From the NCBI GenBank assembly GCA_947492745.1, contig CANLOE010000062.1, positions 1 through 42,387 on the forward strand: DNA of 42,387 nucleotides, written 5' to 3'. The notes under the pieces are model-generated. The model was not told the DNA's origin. It made no database searches and was given only the letters and a program-made list of their open reading frames with translations. The position numbers were made by a program, and so were the translations under genes. This stretch comes from an uncultured Cyclobacteriaceae bacterium. Lineage in GTDB: Bacteria > Bacteroidota > Bacteroidia > Cytophagales > Cyclobacteriaceae. Numbering within the stretch: position 1 is the stretch's first letter; the number at the start of each line of letters is the position of its first letter. Positions 35,721 to 42,387 of this stretch are shown here, one piece after another.

Positions 35721-37423
35721 TAATCCAGAGGTACAAATTCTTCCAGTTCTGCTTCTACCTGCTTTATCCTAAAGACCACCCTGCGATTGGCCGCCCACTC
35801 ATCTTTGGTCTTCGGAGGGTTGTACTTTGGGGTTTTGGTGCCGAAACCTACCGCAACGAATTGTGATTCATCGATTTTGATTCCTTTTTGCTTACAATAA
35901 GCGATGAAATTGCTCCGTACATTTTGCGACCGCTGATACGAGAGGTTTTTGGCTTTTTGCCGTTTTGCATTGATGACCTGCTTCGAATCACCGTCGCGCT
36001 CTGATTTCAATACCCCTAAAGGGTCCGAATGTCCTTCGATGACGATGAGTGCTCCGCTATAGGTTTCGGCGATTTCCAGTGCTTTCTGAAAATCACCCGC
36101 ATATTTTGAGGCACTGAACTCGCTCTGGTTCGGGGCAAAATTGATCTCTACGACAAAGAGTGTACCTTCTTCTTCCCAAGAGGTGGTCTCGGCCAGTATT
36201 TTTTCCTCTACTTTGCTGGTCACTTTCTGCTTGTCGAACTTCTTTTTGACAGGGGCATTACTACTGCCCGCGGAGCTGAGGCCTCCTTTCAGTGAGGCAA
36301 AGTTCCACCCCGCTGATTTCAGGGAGACACTTCCCGTCATCAGGCCCATGGACTTAAAAGCTCCTTGGATCTCTCGGTTCAGTGTAGTGAAATTCCTTGA
36401 GGTACCCTTACCGGTAAAGAAGGAAACATTACCATTATAGCCGACAAACTCACAGTCTCCTAAGAGGGCCGCTGCGTCGGCAGAAGCCTGAGAGGCTCCG
36501 AAAAAAATCTCGGCCGACTTGGACATCAATGAGCGGTACTTTGTGCCGGAGGGACTTTTCTTTACCTTGCGGATGGACTCCTCCGCCTGCATTAAAGCTT
36601 TGACAAAATTCATGACCTTGCTCTTGTTCGCATCAAAATAATCTTTCCGTACGGCATATACATCGGCAATGATACGGCCGGCAGTCTTGGTGGACAGCAG
36701 TATCTTGGCCCCTTTCACGGAGCCTTCGGCCCCCGTGCCCACAGCGCCATTGGAGGTCAGCATGAGTGCGTCGGGGATGATACACATGGTCGCGTCCAGC
36801 TTGGTGTCTGACTGAAAGGCAGATACGGGGTCGACGATTTTGCCTCGGGTATCCACAGTGGGTAATGTCAGTTCGGGCAGCCATTTGAAACTGACCCTGT
36901 TCAGGCGGCCCACTTTGTTGAAAAGGTTGGCAGCATAGTCCATGTGGGGGCCATACAATTGTGCAGCGACAGTTTTTATGTTTTTCAGGTTTTTTCCCGA
37001 TCGTACCACCATGGCATCGCCACCTACCGACCAGGTCATCTGATAGATGACCACCAGTTCCATGTTTTTCTTTTTGAACACTTCCGAAGCGGCATTGATC
37101 ATACCCATGGTACCGCGAAGGTAAGGGGTTTCGCCGGAAAGACATTTTGATACCTGTTTGGTAAAATTATCTTCTCTGAAAAGGCTGACATTCAGGCCTT
37201 GTTTGGCAAAAAGGCCTTCCTCCTTGGCCAGAACGGTAGCCATATCACCACCCCAAGTAATAATGGGCACCTTAACCGTAGAGGAGGTACTCACATTTCT
37301 TAAAGAGGCCGTCACCGCTGTACTCAGCGGCTTTGCGGTGAGGTAATTGATATTTTGGGCGGAGGCCGTACTCGCCAGTAGCACTCCCAACATACCTAAA
37401 ATAGAATAAAAGAGTTTTTGCAT
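35720..37423 (-). CDS. NMT1/NitT-type solute-binding domain fused to OmpA domain
   Basis: This 567-residue protein has a cleavable signal peptide (MQKLFYSILGMLGVLLASTASA), a binding domain of the NMT1/SsuA type (about 48-330) with ITWGGDMATVLAKEEGLFAKQGL, a Ser/Lys-rich linker, and a C-terminal OmpA domain (about 422-555). Here the peptidoglycan-binding residues look intact: D467 in EGHSDPLG and R498 in LSYQRSQNV, with NRRVVF at 546-551. It should be a soluble periplasmic protein held by the cell wall. It is the first gene of the cluster; together with the other fusion it provides two wall-associated binding domains beside a classical lipoprotein one. Confidence 0.88.
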   Translation of the reverse strand: MQKLFYSILGMLGVLLASTASAQNINYLTAKPLSTAVTASLRNVSTSSTVKVPIITWGGDMATVLAKEEGLFAKQGLNVSLFREDNFTKQVSKCLSGETPYLRGTMGMINAASEVFKKKNMELVVIYQMTWSVGGDAMVVRSGKNLKNIKTVAAQLYGPHMDYAANLFNKVGRLNRVSFKWLPELTLPTVDTRGKIVDPVSAFQSDTKLDATMCIIPDALMLTSNGAVGTGAEGSVKGAKILLSTKTAGRIIADVYAVRKDYFDANKSKVMNFVKALMQAEESIRKVKKSPSGTKYRSLMSKSAEIFFGASQASADAAALLGDCEFVGYNGNVSFFTGKGTSRNFTTLNREIQGAFKSMGLMTGSVSLKSAGWNFASLKGGLSSAGSSNAPVKKKFDKQKVTSKVEEKILAETTSWEEEGTLFVVEINFAPNQSEFSASKYAGDFQKALEIAETYSGALIVIEGHSDPLGVLKSERDGDSKQVINAKRQKAKNLSYQRSQNVRSNFIAYCKQKGIKIDESQFVAVGFGTKTPKYNPPKTKDEWAANRRVVFRIKQVEAELEEFVPLD

Positions 37424-37702
37424 AATTCAGTAGAATAATAGCCTATCGGTTCTGTTTATTTTTCCTTGAAGCTTCTTTGTTTAAATTCTGCTCAAAATAA
37501 TCATATTTTTACTTGAATAAAAATTATTGCTACAATGATGTTCCAATATCAGGAAAATTCCTCGTCCTGTTCGGAACTTTCGGTTGAATTTCAGGGAGTT
37601 TCTGTTCTCGATACGCTGAAGTACCTTGACAGTAGGTGCTCGTTGAATCTATAGGGTCATTGACTTCCAAGATCGAATAGGTAAGTTGCACCCCATAATC
37701 GG
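37424..37702. promoter_or_regulatory. Upstream region of the TelA/vWA cluster
   Basis: An AT-rich stretch of about 100 bases directly upstream of the first cluster gene probably holds its promoter, but no element is clear enough to place. No coding signal is seen. Confidence 0.35.
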
Positions 37703-37878
37703 TTCAACCCAAATGGATCAATAGGATTGTGTGATGAGCGTATAAAGTGCAATAAAATCAGTGGTTTAGGAGAGGAGGCTTTTGTATCACTAAGGTGACG
37801 AGCCTGCGTAGCGCAAAACCGCTGATTTTGAAGCAATTTATATTCGGAATAGAAAGGCTATTGATTATTTTGGGTTCA
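37703..37878. repeat. Family A repeat, variant as at 11707-11884
   Basis: Ends TTCAACCCAAATGGATCAATAG and CTATTGATTATTTTGGGTTCAA are inverted repeats. The interior AGGAGGCTTTTGTATCACTAAGG and TGATTTTGAAGCAATTTAT matches the copy at 11707 closely. Confidence 0.85.
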
Positions 37879-38084
37879 ATACTCAGTGTTTTATATCCTG
37901 AGGCTGTTGCATTCGGGTATTTATTCCAACAATGGAAGAAAAATTGTCGGGAAAAAATAAAGGTCTAGAGCGATGTAAATGTATTGATGGATAGGTCTTT
38001 GTAGGACAGCTTAGCGGGACCTACTCCAAGAGAGGCCTGATGTTTTTGGGTAAAACCTTCTGTTTTCGTCAGAATAGTCGGGCA

Positions 38085-38118
38085 TAAAAAAAGCAATCCC
38101 TAAAGGATTGCTTTTTTT
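38085..38118 (-). terminator. Terminator after the 38148-38774 gene
   Basis: AAAAAAAGCAATCC and GGATTGCTTTTTTT form a 14-bp stem with a six-base loop and T-runs on both strands. It lies 30 bases past the stop on the minus strand. Confidence 0.9.
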
Positions 38119-38147
38119 GCTCGTTTGTTCATTTACTTTATAATAGC

Positions 38148-38774
38148 TCAGGTGCTTTTCCATTTTATGGTACACCCGATAGCTTTGGTATGCTCGGTGG
38201 GCACGGACTTTCCATCCAAGAGTGCACCTACGGCTTCTTCTACATACTTCTTATCCGCAGCAGAGGCATCTTTGGCATTATTATCTATAGCACCGATATA
38301 AGCGACTTTCAGGCCTTCTTTTGTTTTATTGAGGACATATACATGAGGCGTATTGGTAGCTCCATAGGTTTTGGCTACTTCTTGCGATTCATCGTGCAGG
38401 TAAGGGAAAGAGTAGCTCTTTTCCTGGGCCAGCTTGACCATTTCTTCATAAGAGTCGCCCGGCTTTGTTTTGATATCATTGGAATTGACCGCTATCACCG
38501 GGTAGCCTTTTGCGCTATATTCCTTGTCCAGCTCCAGAATACGGTCTTCGTACATTTTGGAAAAAGGACAAGTATTACAGGTGAACACGAGAATGAAACC
38601 TTTGGCATCTTCATAGGAAGCCATGGATACCATCTCACCATTGACATTTTTCAGGTTAAAATCCATAGCCTTATCGCCTACTTTATAGCCACTTTCCGTA
38701 GTGTTACCTGCAAAGAAGACGAGTAAACATAATGCGGCTAGCGCCGGCAAATAAAATTTTCTTTTTTTTAGCAT
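38148..38774 (-). CDS. Thioredoxin-fold peroxiredoxin-like (AhpC/TSA-redoxin) protein, exported
   Basis: This 208-residue protein has an N-terminal hydrophobic segment (about 8-24), probably a signal peptide or anchor, and a redoxin domain with the motif C66-N-T-C69-PF. Further features are VIAVNSNDIKTKPGDSYEEM, ending a strand and loop typical of the family, and the cis-proline context in NTPHVYVL. Such proteins act as periplasmic thiol-disulfide oxidoreductases or peroxidases; the substrate is unknown. It lies 31 bases downstream of a second thioredoxin-like gene, so both are probably one operon for extracytoplasmic thiol chemistry. Confidence 0.87.
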   Translation of the reverse strand: MLKKRKFYLPALAALCLLVFFAGNTTESGYKVGDKAMDFNLKNVNGEMVSMASYEDAKGFILVFTCNTCPFSKMYEDRILELDKEYSAKGYPVIAVNSNDIKTKPGDSYEEMVKLAQEKSYSFPYLHDESQEVAKTYGATNTPHVYVLNKTKEGLKVAYIGAIDNNAKDASAADKKYVEEAVGALLDGKSVPTEHTKAIGCTIKWKST

Positions 38775-38805
38775 GTCATTATAGGTTTAGTTTATAGGAA
38801 ATGAC

Positions 38806-39297
38806 TCATTGTTGGTCCACCAATTCATCAATGAGTTGACGAAGTTCGCCTTCCTGTAGTTCTTTTTCAACGAATTTTCGGTGCTTACTGTTTCCTTTTA
38901 CCACTAAAGTGGCGGGAATTGCTCCGGACCATCGCTGGTCTACCTTATTAATCCATGAGTTGTAGTCGATTTCATCCAAAAGCAGTACTTTGGAGGTCAG
39001 TGATTTTCTATTGATAAACTGTTCTACTTTTTCTTTTTTTTCAGCGAAGTCCAAGCTTATCAGGATAACTTCGACCCCCTTTTTGGCATAATCCTTTCCT
39101 ACCTTCTCAAAATGGGGCAGTTCCTTGATACAGGGTGCGCACCACGTAGCCCAAAAATTGATGACCTTTATACCTTCGGAAGTATCATGAATGAGCGATT
39201 CGAGAGCATCCATCTTGATGACCTCTACTTTGTCCTGAGCTAAGGCGTTAACACAGAGTGCTATGAAAAAACAAAAACAAAATATAATTTTTGACAT
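38806..39297 (-). CDS. TlpA-like periplasmic thioredoxin
   Basis: The 163-residue protein has a signal peptide (MSKIIFCFCFFIALCVNALA), which sets the start at 39297; an open frame further upstream lacks support. The thioredoxin domain carries FWATWCAPC with C53 and C56, and the cis-proline in GAIPATLVV. TlpA/ResA-type proteins reduce disulfides in the periplasm, for example in cytochrome maturation. No cytochrome gene is nearby. It probably shares a transcript with the redoxin gene that follows. Confidence 0.88.
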   Translation of the reverse strand: MSKIIFCFCFFIALCVNALAQDKVEVIKMDALESLIHDTSEGIKVINFWATWCAPCIKELPHFEKVGKDYAKKGVEVILISLDFAEKKEKVEQFINRKSLTSKVLLLDEIDYNSWINKVDQRWSGAIPATLVVKGNSKHRKFVEKELQEGELRQLIDELVDQQ

Positions 39298-39599
39298 TAG
39301 TAAATAGGTTATTGGAAAATAAAGGTACCCTAAAATCAACGTAGAAAATCGTATGAAGGTTGGAAAGCAATTCTCTTTCTTTCTTAAAATATAACTTTTT
39401 GTAGAATAGCTACTTAGCATCCTTTGAGTGCAGAATAAAGACTCCATGATTTCTTTGAATTGAGAAATTAATAATGCCGTACTGGTTAATATTGCAATAA
39501 TGTTAAGATAATATAAAGAGAGTGGGAATACGTCTATTATATTCGGTCATGCGATTGAAAAAACTATCAAAGTGAGGTCTGTAAGAACAGTGTAAGTTT

Positions 39600-39800
39600 A
39601 ACTCATGAAAACGTTTTTTTTCTCTATGTCCTCTAAAGATTTTATACAAAAAAAAGAATCGGGAAAATCAATACAAAGTTGTCCACATTTCCCGAAAGTT
39701 ATCCACACAGCCAAATAATTTATCTATAATTCATTGATATTCAACGATTTGAATGTCTTAATTTAAATAACGACTTTGTGGACAACTTGAGCCTCTTCAT
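39600..39800. other. Candidate replication origin: cluster of DnaA-box-like sites
   Basis: TTATCCACA, the consensus DnaA box, is at 39699-39707. TTGTCCACA is at 39679-39687 and, on the other strand, TTGTCCACAA at 39776-39785. An AT-rich stretch of about 65 bases lies between the second and third site, and further AT-rich sequence precedes the first. The whole 620-bp gap (39298-39917) has no gene. dnaA itself is not in the window, which is common for origins in this phylum. Chance boxes are possible. Confidence 0.45.
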
Positions 39801-39917
39801 TTCCCCATTCGATTTGACACATGGATATGCTGTGTTTCGGCCATACGAAGAATCTACTTCATCACTTTCACAGTAACAACCTGAATTGACGAAAATTTAA
39901 AGGTATTTTTTTATTGA

Positions 39918-41699
39918 CTACTCTTTGTTCTGGCTGATAAGTTTGGTTCTATAGGTGTTAAATATTCGTGACTTAGACAAGAATCCGACATATTTCCCTT
40001 CATCGATAACAGGTAGGTTCCAAGCTCCGGTAACTTCGAATTTTTTCATAACCGATTGCATATTTTCATGAGAGGACACATGAGCGGGTGGGCTGTGCAT
40101 TAACGATTTGACGATTATGGAGGCTCTGTTCTCCTCATCGAACATGATATTGCGGATATCATCCAGAGTGATGATGCCCAGAAGTTCTTCTTTTTCGTTG
40201 ACCACAGGGAAGATATTTCGTTTGGAGGCCCTGACCAGTACGGTCATGTCCTCTAGGTTGGCTTCGGGATGTATGGTCAGTAGGTCTTTTTCTACGACTT
40301 TCTTCAGGTCTATCAGACTGAGCACTTGCTTATCCTTGTCATACTGAATGAGGTCACCACTTTCGACGAGGTGTTTGGCATACAGCGAGTACTTTTCGAA
40401 GAAGGAGCTGGTACTCAGTGCAATAGCCGATACCAACATCAATGGGACGAAGAGTTCGTAGCCTCCCGTTATTTCCGCAATCAGGAATATCGCTGTCAGA
40501 GGGGCGTGAAGTACTCCGCTCATGACTCCGCACATGCCCACTAGTGTGAAATTGCTCGGGCTTACCGCATTGGCAGCAAGTGTATCGGTCAGCGATGCGA
40601 AACTATAGCCCGTGATTCCCCCTATGAAGAGTGATGGGGCAAAAATGCCGCCATTACCACCGGCACCGATGGTCAGTGCAGAGGCCAAAGGTTTGATGAG
40701 AACCACACCTATCAAAAAGGCGATGAGAAAAGCTATATTATGGATTTCATGAAAGAAAAGGCTATTGTGCAGTACTTGATCTCCTTTGCCCGCAAGCAAT
40801 AGTTTGATGGTATAATAGCCCTCTCCATAGATGGGCGGAAACACGAATATAATGAGGCCCAAGGCCAGGCCACCTACCAAAGCGCGTGGAAAACGCTGTT
40901 TTATCTTGACGATGAGACTTTCCACTTTGTAGGTTACCCTAGTGAAGTAAACCGATACTAGGCCGCAGAGGACTCCGAGTAGGATATAAAAGGGGGTGTC
41001 CGTGGCCTTGAAACTATCCTTTACCTTAAAGGAAAAGAGGACATCATCCCCCAGTAGCGTCAATGAAACCAGAGAAGCGAAGACGGAAGCGATCAGTAAA
41101 GGTATGAATGTGGCGATAGTCACTTCTGCAAGGATAACTTCCATACAAAAAATAACGCCCGCTACCGGAGAGTTGAACATGGCCGAAATCGCTGCTGCCG
41201 ATCCGCAACTGATCAGTACGGTCCTTTTTTTCTGACCAAGGTGAGTGATGCGGCCGATGTTGGAGCCTATAGCGGCTCCGGTGACCACCGCTGGGGCTTC
41301 CAGTCCTACAGAGCCGCCCAAACTGACGGTAGCCGCGCTGGTCATCATCCGCGAAAACATTTTGCTCGGTGAGATGATGCTGGATTTTTTAGAGATGGCG
41401 TACAGTATGTTCGTAATCCCATGGCCCAATTTCTCACGAAGTGCCTTGGCCATGAGTACGGTAATCACTATACCGATAAGAGGATAGCCTACATAGAGAT
41501 AATTGGCATAACCTATAGCAAAACCGCTGGTCAGTTTGTCCTGAATCAGATGCACGACCGTTTTCAGGGTTACGGCAGCAAAACCCACGATAACCCCTAT
41601 GATACCACTGAGTACGAGTACAAGATGTCTGTCATTGAAGTGTTTGATTCTCCAGACTAGGAACCTGACCAAATATTTTTCCGATTTTGATGTGTTCAA
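39918..41699 (-). CDS. ClC-family chloride channel/transporter with two CBS domains
   Basis: This 593-residue protein has a ClC membrane domain (about 25-440) and two CBS domains (about 468-525 and 531-585) that usually bind adenine nucleotides and gate transport. The gating glutamate is E134 in GLEAP, and the GGIFAP motif (350-355) and pore tyrosine Y440 are present. The position of the proton-transfer glutamate of E. coli ClC (E203) aligns with V188, just after E187 in FCMEVI, so uncoupled chloride conduction is predicted. The start is TTG: an in-frame stop lies three codons upstream and the next ATG is inside the membrane domain. Confidence 0.92.
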   Translation of the reverse strand: MNTSKSEKYLVRFLVWRIKHFNDRHLVLVLSGIIGVIVGFAAVTLKTVVHLIQDKLTSGFAIGYANYLYVGYPLIGIVITVLMAKALREKLGHGITNILYAISKKSSIISPSKMFSRMMTSAATVSLGGSVGLEAPAVVTGAAIGSNIGRITHLGQKKRTVLISCGSAAAISAMFNSPVAGVIFCMEVILAEVTIATFIPLLIASVFASLVSLTLLGDDVLFSFKVKDSFKATDTPFYILLGVLCGLVSVYFTRVTYKVESLIVKIKQRFPRALVGGLALGLIIFVFPPIYGEGYYTIKLLLAGKGDQVLHNSLFFHEIHNIAFLIAFLIGVVLIKPLASALTIGAGGNGGIFAPSLFIGGITGYSFASLTDTLAANAVSPSNFTLVGMCGVMSGVLHAPLTAIFLIAEITGGYELFVPLMLVSAIALSTSSFFEKYSLYAKHLVESGDLIQYDKDKQVLSLIDLKKVVEKDLLTIHPEANLEDMTVLVRASKRNIFPVVNEKEELLGIITLDDIRNIMFDEENRASIIVKSLMHSPPAHVSSHENMQSVMKKFEVTGAWNLPVIDEGKYVGFLSKSRIFNTYRTKLISQNKE

Positions 41700-41928
41700 T
41701 ACAAGCTAATTTATCCTTTTTATTTTCATTTGGACTCCCTATCGTATTTATTGACACGTAAATATACGGATAGGGAGTATATATCTTCCTACTCTAGCTG
41801 AACGCATTTGGGTTTGGGGTGAGAAATACTGCTATGTCCGCCGGTATCACTGTGATCTCGTTGAATTGTCACCGCAGTGTTCCGAGTATTCCTCTGTCAT
41901 TTATAGACTATTGTAATGTACACCTGAC
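41700..41928. other. Upstream gap of the ClC gene
   Basis: No gene seen. The first 80 bases are AT-rich and include a small inverted match (TCCCTATCGTATTTA and TACGGATAGGGAG, about 41730-41778) that could form a hairpin in the leader or act as an operator. Confidence 0.4.
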
Positions 41929-42272
41929 TTGAGTCCGGATCATGCGTTGGGACTTCATAACGAGGGTTTATACTCAAGAGAAAGTATTTTGGGAAAATGT
42001 TGTCCAGAGACAAAAGGATGACTACTACCCAGTTTGATGGATAAGTCATTAGTAGAATGGTCATTAGGGTTCATGCCTCGATAATTCTTGGAATTTTCAT
42101 GTATCCAATCGGCCTCAAATCAATTGCGTTTGGGTATAAATAGCCATACATCAGGGCGTTTTCTTGGATTCAGCAGGACACCGCTATGGTGAATTCAAAA
42201 AACGTATTGCAACGACCGGTTCGCAGCTATTTAGATCCGCAGTAGATTTTCCAATGCATGATCCGGGTTGAA
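41929..42272. repeat. Family A repeat interrupted by the 170-bp element
   Basis: The left end GAGTCCGGATCATGCGTTGG and the right end AATGCATGATCCGGGTTGAA are inverted repeats like those at 7712-7888. The core GGACACCGCTATGG is near 42178-42191. The insertion at 41972-42139 splits the left arm. Confidence 0.8.
41972..42139. repeat. 170-bp element with TTATACYCAA-type ends (copy 2, nested)
   Basis: TTTATACTCAAGAGAAAG begins and CGTTTGGGTATAAA ends the element, giving terminal inverted repeats of about 11 bases. It matches 20766-20933 throughout. It sits inside a family A repeat, which shows it can insert. Confidence 0.88.
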
Positions 42273-42387
42273 CATCAAATCATATTTACGGGTAATGGGC
42301 ACCTCGATGAAGTGGAATTGCAATAAAAAACTGGACAATAAGTTAAGCACATTTTGAATAATTGATTTTACTAAACTCTTCTGGAGT
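42273..42387. other. Window end, no feature recognised
   Basis: AT-rich sequence with no open frame or repeat that I recognise. Confidence 0.4.

Noticed and set aside
39298-39447. N-terminal extension of the TlpA-like protein
   Set aside because: The extension would bury a good signal peptide, so the downstream ATG at 39297 is preferred.

Overview
The window looks like a chromosomal segment of a member of the Bacteroidota. Two secreted proteases end in type IX secretion (T9SS) sorting domains. Upstream elements resemble the TTG / TAnnTTTG promoter of this phylum, and ribosome binding sites are mostly weak. The dense intergenic repeats and one long structured intergenic block resemble what I recall from Saprospiria-like genomes, but the class is a guess. 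I see no rRNA, tRNA, CRISPR array, transposase or phage gene.

Layout. 1-1000 has no convincing gene. 1001-2246 is a two-gene unit (small unknown protein plus a FIST-like protein). 2.7-11.3 kb is mostly housekeeping and stress functions: thiol peroxidase, an M1 aminopeptidase lipoprotein, a secreted RidA-like protein, an MscS channel, a YpdA-type flavoprotein disulfide reductase and a cation:proton antiporter. 10.7-12.6 kb holds two paralogous unknown proteins separated by repeats. 13.4-17.7 kb is a tandem pair of secreted reprolysin-type zinc proteases with chitin-binding-like modules and T9SS tails. 18.1-27.2 kb is core: glyA, tatC, rpiB, a polytopic membrane protein on the other strand, rbfA, a LolC/E-like permease and a SNF2 helicase.

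27.4-37.4 kb is the most unusual part. All genes are on the minus strand. In transcription order they are: an NMT1-like binding protein fused to OmpA, a vWA lipoprotein, a second binding-protein/OmpA fusion, an XpaC-like protein, a TelA protein, a solute-binding lipoprotein related to the urea-carboxylase/guanidine-associated type, an ABC permease and, after a 660-bp repeat-filled gap, the ABC ATPase. Together they suggest an envelope-spanning module with three binding-protein domains, two predicted peptidoglycan anchors, a metal-ion-dependent adhesion domain and cytoplasmic TelA/XpaC partners. TelA, XpaC and vWA proteins have been grouped before in work on tellurite-resistance-associated stress systems; this arrangement around a NitT-type ABC transporter may be less explored.

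38.1-41.7 kb holds two thioredoxin-fold lipoprotein/periplasmic-type proteins and a ClC chloride transporter with CBS domains. The 470-bp gap between them contains three DnaA-box-like sites around an AT-rich stretch, a candidate replication origin.

Almost every large gap holds dispersed repeats of at least four kinds: about 175-bp elements with AACCCAAAAT-type ends and a TAGCGGTGCTA core; elements with TATACAAA ends; elements with a GATAGCAGCGCTATC core; and a 170-bp element with TTATACYCAA ends, found once inside another repeat. They end at or just past gene boundaries and in places seem to be mosaics of each other. Three genes (the 20965-22377 membrane protein, the LolC/E-like permease and the ClC gene) need a TTG start.
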